Source of the DNA: Acidimicrobiaceae bacterium
GTDB taxonomy: Bacteria > Actinomycetota > Acidimicrobiia > Acidimicrobiales > UBA8592
DNA: 64,000 nucleotides
Reading direction: 5' to 3'
Assembly: GCA_024641655.1 (NCBI GenBank)
Contig: JAHECR010000001.1
Coordinates: 1-64,000, forward strand
Positions within the stretch are counted from its first letter, which is position 1; each line of letters begins with the position of its first letter. Positions 42,428-51,380 of this stretch are shown here, in pieces. Made by a program: the position numbers and the translations under genes. Below the pieces are notes generated by a model that saw nothing but the letters and a program-made list of their open reading frames with translations, was not told the origin of the DNA and did no database searches.

Positions 42428-45015
42428 TGGACCTCCAGTAGGTGCCGGGCATCGAGCTCGGTTGCCCGATGCCATGTCTCCCAGGTGCCGGGAGCGCTGC
42501 GAGTCCACCATGGCTCGTCGGCGTGCGCCCGCGCAGCCAGGCTGATCCAGCGGTTGTCGACGAGGTCGCGCAGACCCGAGTTCCGCACGATGATGTCCTC
42601 GATGCGATCGAGCGGCGCCTGCACGACGGCGAGCAGCCGAAGCGGTTGGTGCGCCAGCTGCTCACCCACCATCACGGACTGACGAGGCAGCCCCACGGCC
42701 AGGTCCCCGCCCAGGCCCCGGAGCACACCGATGCCTCCGACGGGGTTGTGGAGCATCTTGTCGCCCGCACCGAATACCTCGGGATCGACCGTCGAGAAGT
42801 AGTACTGCGAAGAGATCCACTGCGCGACCACGAGGGGTGCCGTGAGGATCGTCTCCAGGGCAACTCCGTCGGGATCCCGGGTCGACTCGTAGCTGTGGAG
42901 GAAGACCCGACCACCCAGATCGACCTCCGAGGTGATCGAGCGAGGGCCGACCACGAACGCCGCATTGCCGGCAAGTCCCCACTCCGGCCGCACCTGGGCC
43001 CAGTCAAGGCCGCGACTGCGGACCCGCCGAGGGTCACCCGGAAGCCGCTTCGCCCGCTCGGCGGCGCAGCGAGCTCCGGCGACTGCCAGGTCCCGCTCGA
43101 GGCGGGCCACTGACGGCTCGAATGCGGCGGGGACCAGATCGCGATCGAGGACGGCGACCGTGTCGGAGCTCGTGTCATGTTCGGCGGCGAGGAACCACGT
43201 GCCCTCGCCGAGGTGGCGGCCACGCTCGCGCAGGCCCGACCGGACGCGCGGGTCGTTCAGTATCGCTGCGGCGATCCGCGCGCTCGCACCTCCGGGAGCG
43301 CCGCCGCACGCGCCGCAGTCGAGCGACGACGCGTGCGGGTTGTTCACGGTGTGGCTGCCATGGCCGCACAGCACGACCAGCGGTGCGGTCGGCTCGAGCG
43401 AGATGGTCGACAAGATCGCTTCGGCGAGCAGGACCCGGTCCTGCAGCGGCAGGCCCGCCGTCGGGTGTTGGTCGGCGTCGACCACGACGCGTGTCGCGGC
43501 GTCGACGTCGGGCCTCGCCGCACGGCCGGACGCGTCGTGGATGGCGGGCCACATGGTCCGCTTGGCCGCAATCGGCCCCAACAACCAGCCGGCAGACTCG
43601 GCGAGCGCGAAGGGCGACCCGAGGCTCCCCTTCGCGTCGTGGTAGGCGTCGTGTGCGCTTCGCCGAGCCCGGCCCATGGCGATCCCGGCCGACTCCCTCT
43701 CGGGGTCGGCGGACACTTCGGCGACCTCGTGCCGCGGCGTGACGAGCACCGGGCAGCGTGCATCTGACCCCGCCGACCCTGCAGGCCGCCAGCGCACCGG
43801 GACCCCGAAGAAGCCAGCGAACCCGTAGGTGTCGTAGTTCCCGACGGCCTCGAGGTGGCGGCGGAGAACCTCGGAGCGAACGTCGATGCAGTGCACGACA
43901 TGCGCGAGGGGTGCCTCGGCGCTCGTCGGAGCCGCGCCGCCGGGGGTGAGCATCCCGAGGAGCTGATCCCGGAACATCCCCTCGTGGGCCGCCAGCCAGA
44001 TGGACTGTCGAGCCCGCGCAGGTACCTGCTCGATGATCGCCGCGACTGCACGGCGTTGCCCGGCGTCGGTCCGGTCCCCGCCGAAGGCGGTGAGCGCGGC
44101 GTCGATGCGCAGCTCGACGAGCCGCGCCGCCGCCTCGACCTCCGCGGAGGGCGCAGCTTCACCCTGCAGCAACTGTCCGCCGAGGGACGCATCGATGGTG
44201 GCGATTGTGGCGAGCAGATCCATGACATGAAGCTTGGGACCCTGGTGCTGCGCCGGCGACCATTCATCGCACCATCGGGCATAGCCGAGCCATCCCGGCA
44301 GCCGCACGACGAGACGGCGAAGGATGTCGATACGGTCGGGCTCGGCAACCCCCATGGAGTCGAGCGCGACGGCAAGGGCTTCCACCGGATCCTCCGGAAG
44401 CGCCGAGATCCAGCGGCGGGCCGCCCGGCCCACGAGCGACCGCAGGCGGCGATCGGACCCGGCGAGGGCGCGCCAGGACCGGTAGAGCCCATCTTGGCGG
44501 TCGGGCATCGCGAGCGGCACCCCCGCTTCATCGACGAACACGGCACACCAATCGGCGACGTAGGCATCGACCGCAGCCGTGCGCGCAGCGCCGGGCGATC
44601 GTCCGAGGCCGACCTCGTCGTCGGTAGGTCCTACGACGAGGTCGGTACGCACGAGATCGACCACGTCGACGGTGACGGCACCGACGGGCACCGGCGATGC
44701 TGATGCGAGCACGGGGTCGAAGCCGATGATCGCCCGCCGCAGGGCTGCTTCGGAGATCTCGCCGCGGCGGTGCGCGTCTCGATACCACTCGAGCGACAAG
44801 GACGTCCTGGCGCCGAACCACCGCGTCGCCTCGGCGCACGCGTCGTCGAACGGCAGGTGTTCGACCCCGCCGAGGGGGTTGACGGCGACGAACGACGTCA
44901 GCGGCCAGTACGGGGCGACGAGACGAGACGCCGTGCTCACGTCCGCTCGCAGCGACGAGAGCCACGCGGAAGACGCACGCGTCGGTGAAGGCGAGAGTCG
45001 TGCCGAATCGGTCAT
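42424..45015 (-). CDS. dabA: DabA/MpsB, inorganic carbon transporter subunit (DUF2309)
   Basis: The 863-residue cytoplasmic subunit of the DAB dissolved-inorganic-carbon accumulation complex. It resembles beta-carbonic anhydrases in its zinc site: C376 and D378 in HVVHCIDVRSE, H552 in VVLCGHGSHTVNNP and C567 in LDCGACGGAPGG. The 2-residue and 15-residue spacings equal those described for Halothiobacillus DabA. It likely hydrates CO2 vectorially, energised through DabB. The N-terminus contains VAPYWPLTSFVAVNPLGG, a family hallmark. Starts 8 bases after dabB. Confidence 0.93.
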   Translation of the reverse strand: MTDSARLSPSPTRASSAWLSSLRADVSTASRLVAPYWPLTSFVAVNPLGGVEHLPFDDACAEATRWFGARTSLSLEWYRDAHRRGEISEAALRRAIIGFDPVLASASPVPVGAVTVDVVDLVRTDLVVGPTDDEVGLGRSPGAARTAAVDAYVADWCAVFVDEAGVPLAMPDRQDGLYRSWRALAGSDRRLRSLVGRAARRWISALPEDPVEALAVALDSMGVAEPDRIDILRRLVVRLPGWLGYARWCDEWSPAQHQGPKLHVMDLLATIATIDASLGGQLLQGEAAPSAEVEAAARLVELRIDAALTAFGGDRTDAGQRRAVAAIIEQVPARARQSIWLAAHEGMFRDQLLGMLTPGGAAPTSAEAPLAHVVHCIDVRSEVLRRHLEAVGNYDTYGFAGFFGVPVRWRPAGSAGSDARCPVLVTPRHEVAEVSADPERESAGIAMGRARRSAHDAYHDAKGSLGSPFALAESAGWLLGPIAAKRTMWPAIHDASGRAARPDVDAATRVVVDADQHPTAGLPLQDRVLLAEAILSTISLEPTAPLVVLCGHGSHTVNNPHASSLDCGACGGAPGGASARIAAAILNDPRVRSGLRERGRHLGEGTWFLAAEHDTSSDTVAVLDRDLVPAAFEPSVARLERDLAVAGARCAAERAKRLPGDPRRVRSRGLDWAQVRPEWGLAGNAAFVVGPRSITSEVDLGGRVFLHSYESTRDPDGVALETILTAPLVVAQWISSQYYFSTVDPEVFGAGDKMLHNPVGGIGVLRGLGGDLAVGLPRQSVMVGEQLAHQPLRLLAVVQAPLDRIEDIIVRNSGLRDLVDNRWISLAARAHADEPWWTRSAPGTWETWHRATELDARHLLEVQ

Positions 45016-45023
45016 GGTTGCTC

Positions 45024-46685
45024 CTATTGGATAGATACCCGATCGAGGCGTTCGATCGCAGTGCGGTTCTTGGATGGGACGAACACGGCGGCGCGGACGC
45101 GCTGCGGCGCCTCGGCACATCGGCTGACCTTCGGCAGCGGCGCGCCGCCGAGACCCTGGAGCACGACGTACGTCTGGCGTCGCAGCCGGGCGCCGCGCGC
45201 CCCCGGCAACGTCGACACCACGAGCACGGCGAGCGCGACGACCCCCATGGTGGCGACCATCCAGACGGTGCCGACGGCCCCGGCAACCTCGACGGGTAGC
45301 ACGCCGGCGACTGCGTGCTCGAACAGCGCGACTCCCCCGACGTACGCGACCGACCACCCCGCTCCGAGACCGAGGCCCGCAGCGATGGAACCCGGCGTGA
45401 CCGCACCGGCCCGCAGCCAGCCGTTCACGAGGCGTCCTGCGGACAGCCATCCGAACGCCAGGAGCATGAATCCGGCAGCGGTCGGCAGGTGGGGATCGAA
45501 GGCAAGGAATGCACCGACCATCGCGGCCCCAGGCACGAGCGTCGCAGCAGCGAGACGGAACAGCCTCTGCGGCCTGCGGGTCGACGTCGGGAGATGACGG
45601 TGGACATTGTGAGCGCTGATGGCGTTGCCGGCGCCGAGGAACAACGCGGCCTTGTACATCGCATGACCGACGAGGTGGAAGAGCGCCGCGGCGAATGCCC
45701 CCACTGCCAGCTGCACCGTCATGAAGCCCATCTGCCCCGCGGTGGACCAGGCCAGTGAACCCTTGATGTCGGCGCGGACGAGCATGACGGCGGTTGCCAA
45801 CACGGCGGTTACGACGCCGACGGCGAAGGCAACCCCCATGGCCGGCGTGGAGGAACCGACCATGGGTGCCAGCCTGATGATGAGCACCCCTGCACCGTTG
45901 ACCACGCCTGCGTGGAGGAGGGCGGACACGGGCGTGGGGGCGGCGACGGTCCCCGGCAGCCAGCGATGTGCCGGCACCAGTGCCGAGCGGCAGATGCCGG
46001 CCACGACGATGAGAACGGCGACGACCGTGAGCCACGATGTCGGCTCCCAAGGGCCGATGACGATCCGCTCGTCGGCGAGGCGCGCCGTCTCGGACCCGAG
46101 GTCGCGGAGGTCGATGTCCCCGATGAACCGGATCGACAGCAGCAGCGCCGCCAGGAGCGCCAGATCGCCGACGGCGAACGCCCGGCGGGTCTGCTGCATC
46201 GCCGCGGCCGCGGGAGCCCAGTGGCGGTGGTGACCGATCAGTCCGGTCAGCGCCGCACCGGTCACGACCCAGCCCAGCACCAGGCCGGTACCGGTGACAC
46301 TCAAGGCGACGAGCGTGGTCGACGCACTCACGACGCCTGCAAGCACGAAGAACTGCGATCGATTCGGGTCGCCGTCGAGTGCCCGGGCTGCGAAGGTCTG
46401 CACCACCAGCCCCACGACTGAGGTGAGCAACACCAGGATCGCTCCGACCCGGTCTACGACCAGGCCGACGACCGCGTCGCCGTTGCCACGCTCGTAGACC
46501 ATCGACACGCCATCGCTGCGGAAGGCGCCCACGGCAGTGAGGACCGCTGCGATCGTCACGGCGCCGGCTGACCACACTGCGAGCCTCGTGACGACGGCCG
46601 GACGGGGGCGAAACAGCCAGATCGCTGCGGCGGCAAGGAGAGGGAGGAGAGGGAGGAGAGGAAGACTCAAGCTTGCATATCCCAT
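45024..46685 (-). CDS. dabB: DabB/MpsA, proton-conducting antiporter-like subunit
   Basis: A 553-residue membrane protein of the NuoL/MrpA family with about 13 helices. VPAHRWLPGTVAAPTPVSAL with LLHAGVVNGAGVLIIRLAPM is the family signature, and GHAMYKAALFLGAGNAISAHNV holds the conserved His/Lys of the ion path. It is much shorter than MrpA and pairs with dabA directly downstream, which distinguishes it from Mrp or complex I subunits. The ATG at 46685 lies only 10 bases after a consensus TATAAT, so the mRNA is nearly leaderless. Confidence 0.93.
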   Translation of the reverse strand: MGYASLSLPLLPLLPLLAAAAIWLFRPRPAVVTRLAVWSAGAVTIAAVLTAVGAFRSDGVSMVYERGNGDAVVGLVVDRVGAILVLLTSVVGLVVQTFAARALDGDPNRSQFFVLAGVVSASTTLVALSVTGTGLVLGWVVTGAALTGLIGHHRHWAPAAAAMQQTRRAFAVGDLALLAALLLSIRFIGDIDLRDLGSETARLADERIVIGPWEPTSWLTVVAVLIVVAGICRSALVPAHRWLPGTVAAPTPVSALLHAGVVNGAGVLIIRLAPMVGSSTPAMGVAFAVGVVTAVLATAVMLVRADIKGSLAWSTAGQMGFMTVQLAVGAFAAALFHLVGHAMYKAALFLGAGNAISAHNVHRHLPTSTRRPQRLFRLAAATLVPGAAMVGAFLAFDPHLPTAAGFMLLAFGWLSAGRLVNGWLRAGAVTPGSIAAGLGLGAGWSVAYVGGVALFEHAVAGVLPVEVAGAVGTVWMVATMGVVALAVLVVSTLPGARGARLRRQTYVVLQGLGGAPLPKVSRCAEAPQRVRAAVFVPSKNRTAIERLDRVSIQ

Positions 46686-46722
46686 AGATCACAACATTAT
46701 ATGCGAATTCTACTTCATGCAA
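46675..46722 (-). promoter_or_regulatory. dabB promoter and candidate operator
   Basis: On the minus strand TTGCAT (46722-46717), 15 bases, TATAAT (46701-46696), then 10 bases to the dabB ATG. GCATAT (46675-46680) and ATATGC (46699-46704) form a perfect inverted repeat across the -10 and the start codon. The local sequence is AT-rich compared with the rest of the window. The same box spacing recurs at mrpA, the exchanger and the small-protein operon. Confidence 0.6.
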
Positions 46723-46827
46723 CTGTAAACCCGAATTTGTGGTATCTTTTGTCGGCGACGGGGCGGGGCACTGCCCCCACAACCCCCCCGACCGACAGAC
46801 CCGCACCCCGCAGCAAACGTGAGGCTC

Positions 46828-47148
46828 ATGACCGACCAGCCCGAACTCGAAGGCACGTGGACGTTCCTGACCAATCACAGTCACGTCCTGATCTGCCTCG
46901 CCCGGGATCCCGACCTGCGCCTGCGCGACCTCGCCGAAGCCGTGGGGATCACCGAACGAGCAGTGCAGACCATCGTGAACGACCTCAAGGGCGCCGGATG
47001 CATCACGACGACGCGAGTGGGACGCCGCAACCGCTACGCCGTCGAGCGGGACCGGCCGATGCGCCACCAGGTCGAGCGCGATCACGTGGTCGGCGAACTC
47101 CTCGACGCGATGGGGACACCAGCCGTCGACAGAGGTGAGGCACCATGA
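46828..47148 (+). CDS. Small winged-helix transcriptional regulator (paralogue 1)
   Basis: A 106-residue protein. TWTFLTNHSHVLICLARDPD leads into a helix-turn-helix LRLRDLAEAVGITERAVQTI and a wing TTTRVGRRNRYAVERDRPM, ending in a helix EVERDHVVGELLDA-like segment. It is divergent from dabB, so it probably controls the DAB operon. Two paralogues lie near 58.4 and 58.8 kb. The ATG at 46828 is used; a GTG at 46819 is possible. No effector domain is seen. Confidence 0.82.
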   Translation: MTDQPELEGTWTFLTNHSHVLICLARDPDLRLRDLAEAVGITERAVQTIVNDLKGAGCITTTRVGRRNRYAVERDRPMRHQVERDHVVGELLDAMGTPAVDRGEAP

Positions 47149-47287
47149 AGGTCACCGGGAGTACTCGTCGTTGCCGACCACGACTGAACCCAGTCGAGGG
47201 AAGGCCCCGGCCCACGGATGCCTCGATGACATCCCCGCGTCCTGGGCTGTCCTGAGCGGGAAGTCCTCGGCCCACACCCGACTGCGC

Positions 47288-47440
47288 TCAGAACCGAGCC
47301 TGGAACCCCACGACGCCTTCGCCCGTCAGATCGTCGACCGCAACGGCGCGGCCGCCGATGGCCAACATCAGCGCTTCGGCGGGTCCACGCACCAGTGCCC
47401 CCAACCCCGACGACCACCCGACGTCACTCCAGGTCGTCAT
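47288..47440 (-). CDS. Possible 50-aa hypothetical protein
   Basis: A short frame, ATG at 47440, beginning MTTWSDVGWSSGLGALV and ending GEGVVGFQARF. Its codon composition resembles real genes of the window, but no ribosome-binding site or homologue is evident. It lies in the 349-base interval between the winged-helix gene and the phospholipase gene, which otherwise holds only the hairpin at 47466-47492. It may be a remnant of a larger gene. Confidence 0.25.
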   Translation of the reverse strand: MTTWSDVGWSSGLGALVRGPAEALMLAIGGRAVAVDDLTGEGVVGFQARF

Positions 47441-47465
47441 GGACTGCGACCGTATCGGCCCGAGC

Positions 47466-47492
47466 CCGAGCCTGCCGAACCTGCAGGCTCGG
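47466..47492 (-). terminator. Strong hairpin after the phospholipase A2-like gene
   Basis: CCGAGCCTGC and GCAGGCTCGG form a perfect 10-base stem with a 7-base loop, starting 5 bases after the TAG of the phospholipase-like gene on the minus strand. It is a convincing intrinsic-type terminator without U-tract. Confidence 0.7.
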
Positions 47493-47497
47493 AGGAG

Positions 47498-47893
47498 CTA
47501 GCGGTAGTTGAAGTACGCCCAACCACCGAGGCGCACCCCCGCGTAGTACGTGTAGGCAACTCCGTCGCATCGCAGGCGTTGGCGCCATTTGCTCCAGCCC
47601 CGCCACATTGCACCGCAGGAGTCCTTCATGTCGGACAGGAAGACCTGGTCACAGCGGTACCGGTCCGACCAGCTGCCACCCACTCCGTAGCACTGGTCAT
47701 GCGCGACACAGGCGTCAGTGAAGTCGAACACCCCGACCTGGGCGTCGGGAACGTCGAAGCCCACAACGCCACACGCGTTGGTCTCCGCGCCCGCCGGCGA
47801 TGCCAGGACGGCCGTGAAGCTCAGCAGCGCCGCCACCAGGCCCACCACCACCACGACGCCGAGCTGCTGCGTCCGCACCTTCAAAGGTCCCAT
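47498..47893 (-). CDS. Secreted prokaryotic phospholipase A2-like protein
   Basis: A 131-residue protein. Residues 1-36 form a signal peptide (hydrophobic core LGVVVVVGLVAALLSFTAVLA, cleavage after SPAGA). The mature part has FTDACVAHDQCYGVGG, the phospholipase A2 active-site motif DxCxxHDxCY with His65 and Asp66, and six Cys that could form three disulfides. This matches Streptomyces-type PLA2 enzymes, which hydrolyse the sn-2 ester of phospholipids with Ca2+. The downstream RYRCDQVFLSDM may supply the second Asp. Confidence 0.82.
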   Translation of the reverse strand: MGPLKVRTQQLGVVVVVGLVAALLSFTAVLASPAGAETNACGVVGFDVPDAQVGVFDFTDACVAHDQCYGVGGSWSDRYRCDQVFLSDMKDSCGAMWRGWSKWRQRLRCDGVAYTYYAGVRLGGWAYFNYR

Positions 47894-47935
47894 GGTTCCC
47901 CCACTCGGTCTGCGAATGCGAGCAAGGTACCACGG

Positions 47936-48925
47936 TCAGCGCGACCGGTCGGTCCCCTCGGCACCGACAACGAGCCGGGCCACCTGCGCTGCCGCCTCGA
48001 CCGTCGACACCTTGCCCGCGGCGACATCTTCGACGAGCTGACGCTGGCCGGGGGCGTCGAGGACCATGCCGAGCCGCGAGCGGAGGCGGGCATCGACCCG
48101 AGTGGCGATCTCGTGGCGCGCTCGCAGGATTCTGCGTATCGCTCCCTGGCCGCTGTGGCCGAGGTGGCGGCGATGAGCCTCGATGGCGGCGATGACGTCG
48201 GAGATGCCGGCGCCGTCGAGGGCGTTGGTCGAGACGATGGGTGGACGGTACGACGCGTCCTGGTGACCGGTCACGTGGCTGAGGTCGAGCATGAGCTCGA
48301 GATCACGTCGGGTGTCGCCGGCACCGGGCTGGTCGGCCTTGTTGACCACGAAGATGTCGCCGACCTCCAAGAGGCCGGCCTTGTTGGCTTGGACCGCGTC
48401 ACCCATGCCGGGCGTGACCACCACGACGGTGGTGTCGGCGGTGGCCGCGATCTCGACCTCGACCTGGCCGACGCCGACGGTCTCGATGAGGATCGGGGCG
48501 TAGCCCGCTGCGTCGAGCACGCGCACCGCTCCCGGGATCGCCAACGCGAGGCCCCCGGTGTGACCCCGGGTGGCGACCGACCGGATGAAGGCGACGTCGT
48601 CGATGGCGGCCATCCGGACCCGATCGCCGAGGATTGCACCGCCGGTGAGTGGCGAGGACGGGTCGACCGCGAGAACGGCGGGCCGCTCGCGGGTCTCGGT
48701 CATCGCCGCGACCAGCTTCGCCACCAGCGTGGACTTGCCCGATCCCGGCGCGCCCGTAATTCCGATCACCGGTGCGCCTCTGCTCAACGGATGGGTCAGC
48801 TCCGCGACCTGATCCGACTCGGGGCCGGCGCGCTCCACGAGGGTGAGGAGCCGGCCGACGGCGCGGCGGTCCTTGTCGAGTGCTCGGGTGACCAAGTCGC
48901 GCGGAGCGAGGTCGCGGATGTTCAC
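47936..48925 (-). CDS. meaB: MeaB-type GTPase chaperone of B12 mutase
   Basis: A 329-residue G3E-family GTPase that gates cofactor loading and protects B12-dependent acyl-CoA mutases. Walker A is GITGAPGSGKSTLVAKL, followed by VLAVDPSSPLTGGAILGDRVRM, the switch region FIRSVATRGHTGGLA, ILIETVGVGQ and NKADQPGAGDT. It overlaps the downstream end of the B12-binding subunit gene by four bases, so all three mutase genes are coupled. Gene order mutase, B12 subunit, MeaB. Confidence 0.93.
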   Translation of the reverse strand: MNIRDLAPRDLVTRALDKDRRAVGRLLTLVERAGPESDQVAELTHPLSRGAPVIGITGAPGSGKSTLVAKLVAAMTETRERPAVLAVDPSSPLTGGAILGDRVRMAAIDDVAFIRSVATRGHTGGLALAIPGAVRVLDAAGYAPILIETVGVGQVEVEIAATADTTVVVVTPGMGDAVQANKAGLLEVGDIFVVNKADQPGAGDTRRDLELMLDLSHVTGHQDASYRPPIVSTNALDGAGISDVIAAIEAHRRHLGHSGQGAIRRILRARHEIATRVDARLRSRLGMVLDAPGQRQLVEDVAAGKVSTVEAAAQVARLVVGAEGTDRSR

Positions 48926-49317
48926 GAGGTTTCGGCGGCGCGTCGCACGGCCGCAACGACCTCGGTGGCCGCAGCGCCGGGGCCGAGGACGGCTGCGACG
49001 CCGGCCTGGTGGAGCCGGTCGCGGTCCTGGTCGGGCACGATGCCACCGATGACGAGCGGGATCTCGAGGCCTGCCTCGCGCAGGGCTGCGAGCATCGCGG
49101 GGGCAAGGGTGAGGTGCCCGGCGTTGTGCATCGACAGCCCGATGACATCGACGTCTTCCTGTTCGGCAGCCGCGACGATGCTGGCCGTGGTCTGGCGAAG
49201 CCCGAGGTAGATGACCTCCATGCCCGCGTCGCGCAGCATCCGGGCGACGACCTTGATGCCGCGGTCGTGCCCGTCGAGACCCAGCTTTGCGAGCAACACC
49301 CGGATCGGTTCGGCCAT
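48922..49317 (-). CDS. B12-binding small subunit of split acyl-CoA mutase
   Basis: A 131-residue cobalamin-binding domain. The Co-coordinating motif is LGLDGHDRG (His17 of DxHxxG), with SMHNAGHLTLAPAM and the glycine-rich VIGGIVPDQD completing the nucleotide-tail pocket. It corresponds to the C-terminal domain of single-chain methylmalonyl-CoA mutases. The start may be ATG 49317 (TGATG with the large-subunit stop) or GTG 49320. Split architecture is shared by isobutyryl-CoA and 2-hydroxyisobutyryl-CoA mutases. Confidence 0.92.
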   Translation of the reverse strand: MAEPIRVLLAKLGLDGHDRGIKVVARMLRDAGMEVIYLGLRQTTASIVAAAEQEDVDVIGLSMHNAGHLTLAPAMLAALREAGLEIPLVIGGIVPDQDRDRLHQAGVAAVLGPGAAATEVVAAVRRAAETS

Positions 49318-50999
49318 CACACGATCGCGTTCTCGACGTAGGTGCCGAACACCGACTCCATCGCGGAGGCGATCTCCTCCTCGGTCGCGTAGACCTTGAC
49401 CGCGTCGATGATCGCAGGCATCACGTTGACGGTGGGTTCGGCGGCATCGGCGGTGAGGCGAACGAGCGCGTCGTGAACGGCGCCGGCATTGCGCTGCGTC
49501 TTGACCGTGTCGAGGCGTTTGCGCTGATAGTCCTCGGTGTCCTGCCCGATACGTAACAGCGCGGCCTGGGGTTCGTCGTCGCTGTCGGTGAAGGCATTCA
49601 CCCCGACGATGATTCTCCGGCCGGCGTTGACCTCGCGTTCGAAGCGGTAGGCCGAATCGGCGATCGCGCCGACGAAGTAGCCGTTGTCGATACCGGCATA
49701 CACCCCTTCGAGCATCGACCCGTTGCCCAACTCGTCGAGATGCGCGAACACCGCTTCGGCCTGGCGTTCCATCTCGTCGGTCATCCATTCCACATACGGG
49801 GCGCCGCCGAGCGGATCAGCCACGTTCGTGACCCCGGTTTCATGCGCGACGACCTGCTGGGTACGCAACGCGATACGCGCCGCCTTCTCGCTCGGCAACG
49901 CCAACGCCTCGTCGTAGCTGTCGGTGTGCAGGCTCTGCGTGCCACCCAACACCGCCGCCAGCGCCTGGGTCGCGACCCGGGCGATGTTGACCTCGGGCTG
50001 CTGCGCGGTCAACGACACCCCCGCAGTCTGAGTATGGAACCGGCACAACATGGCCCGCTCGTCGGTGGCGCCGTAGCGCTCCTTCATCCATCGCGCCCAG
50101 ATCCGGCGCGCGGCACGGAACTTGCCGATCTCCTCGAAGAAATCAACGTGGCTGTTGAAGAAGAACGACAACCGCTTGCCGAACTCATCGATGTCGAGCC
50201 CCTCAGCGAGCGCAGCCTCGACGTACGCGAACCCGTTCGCGAGCGTGAACGCCAGCTCCTGCGCCGCGGTCGAACCCGCTTCACGGATGTGGTACCCAGA
50301 AATCGAAACCGGGTTCCAGCGCGGCATCTCCGCAGTGGTGAACTTCACCATGTCGGTGACAACCCGCATCGACGGCCGCGGCGGATAGAGGTACTCCTTC
50401 TGCGCCTGGTACTCCTTCAAGATGTCGTTCTGAATCGTGCCATGCAACGCCGAGGGCGCCACGCCACCCCTCTCGGCCACAACGACATACATCGCCAGCA
50501 ACGTCGCCGCCGGACCGTTGATCGTCATCGACGTCGACACCGACGCCAAATCGATCCCCGCGAACAGATCCTCCATGTCAGCCAACGTGTCGATCGCCAC
50601 CCCCGCGCGACCGACCTCGCCCAACGCCCACGCACTGTCAGAGTCACGGCCCATCAAGGTCGGCATGTCGAACGCCGTCGACAACCCCGTACCCCCCGCT
50701 GCCAGCAACTGCTTGAAACGCGCATTGGTGTCCTCAGCAGTACCGAACCCCGCGAACATCCGCATCGTCCACAACCGCGACCGATACATCGACGCATGCA
50801 CACCACGCGTGTACGGATACTGACCCGGGTATGGCGCATCTCCATACACCGCGTCAACCGGCACGCCCGACATCGTCTCGAACGGCACCTCGCGCAACAC
50901 CGCCACGTCAAACGCTGCCTTCCAAGCGCGGTACGCCTCATCATCACCCACGTCGCGTCTGCCCTGACTCTCCGGAGAGGCCGCGTACTGCTCGGTCAT
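49317..50999 (-). CDS. B12-dependent acyl-CoA mutase large subunit (not canonical MCM)
   Basis: A 560-residue TIM-barrel subunit of the methylmalonyl-CoA mutase family lacking the B12 domain. PYTRGVHASMYRSRLWTMR, GTIQNDILKEYQAQKEYLYP, ISGYHIREAGSTAAQE and ALAAVLGGTQSLHT are clear family segments. Two pocket residues differ from methylmalonyl-CoA mutase: the Tyr of RGPYxTMY (Tyr89) is His68, and the Arg of FMVRNTY (Arg207) is Gln200. Gln there is seen in isobutyryl- and 2-hydroxyisobutyryl-CoA mutases. The substrate is therefore probably not methylmalonyl-CoA. Starts at 51047 and 51011 are also in frame. Confidence 0.88.
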   Translation of the reverse strand: MTEQYAASPESQGRRDVGDDEAYRAWKAAFDVAVLREVPFETMSGVPVDAVYGDAPYPGQYPYTRGVHASMYRSRLWTMRMFAGFGTAEDTNARFKQLLAAGGTGLSTAFDMPTLMGRDSDSAWALGEVGRAGVAIDTLADMEDLFAGIDLASVSTSMTINGPAATLLAMYVVVAERGGVAPSALHGTIQNDILKEYQAQKEYLYPPRPSMRVVTDMVKFTTAEMPRWNPVSISGYHIREAGSTAAQELAFTLANGFAYVEAALAEGLDIDEFGKRLSFFFNSHVDFFEEIGKFRAARRIWARWMKERYGATDERAMLCRFHTQTAGVSLTAQQPEVNIARVATQALAAVLGGTQSLHTDSYDEALALPSEKAARIALRTQQVVAHETGVTNVADPLGGAPYVEWMTDEMERQAEAVFAHLDELGNGSMLEGVYAGIDNGYFVGAIADSAYRFEREVNAGRRIIVGVNAFTDSDDEPQAALLRIGQDTEDYQRKRLDTVKTQRNAGAVHDALVRLTADAAEPTVNVMPAIIDAVKVYATEEEIASAMESVFGTYVENAIV

Positions 51000-51056
51000 G
51001 TGCAACCCCATTCCTTCGACGCTCCCAACATACGGGGAACCGAGCACCTGGGTCTA

Positions 51057-51380
51057 TCAGGGGAGGGGGCGTTCGGCCTCACGCAGGTCATCGCGCGTCA
51101 GGTGTGCGTTGTCGCCGGTCCGGTGGACGGCGCGAAAGAGCAGGTGCACGCCGACGGGCAGGGTGAGGACCAGTGCGGCCGAAGCGGCACCGAGGCGGGC
51201 AGCTCCCGCCCACCCCGTCTCGATCGCGGCCCCAGCGGCGACGAGCAGGAACGCGACCGGGCTCGCCTTGCCGGCCGCGTGGAAGCGTGCATAGGGCGTC
51301 CGCAGGCGCAGTACCCCGATGCTCGCGAGCACCGCGAGGCCACTGCCGGCCAGGATGAGCACCGTCGAGATCGGGTTCAT
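51057..51380 (-). CDS. mrpG: Mrp antiporter subunit G
   Basis: A 107-residue three-helix protein beginning MNPISTVLILAGSGLAVLAS, with the MrpG/MnhG motif GVLRLRTPYARFHAAGKASP. Last gene of the Mrp Na+/H+ antiporter operon, overlapping mrpF by four bases. The polar tail carries Arg/His clusters. Confidence 0.9.
   Translation of the reverse strand: MNPISTVLILAGSGLAVLASIGVLRLRTPYARFHAAGKASPVAFLLVAAGAAIETGWAGAARLGAASAALVLTLPVGVHLLFRAVHRTGDNAHLTRDDLREAERPLP

Noticed and set aside
42424-47085. 1553-codon minus-strand frame suggesting a DabB-DabA fusion
   Set aside because: The part upstream of 45015 is out of frame with dabB and reads as low-complexity Arg/Pro sequence. dabB has its own complete frame 45024-46685.
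47149-47497. 36-aa peptide starting ATG 47145 after the regulator
   Set aside because: It overlaps the stop by ATGA, but the sequence is Pro/Arg-rich with no sign of selection; left unannotated.
49317-50999. Plain methylmalonyl-CoA mutase
   Set aside because: The two substrate-pocket residues and the split architecture differ from it.
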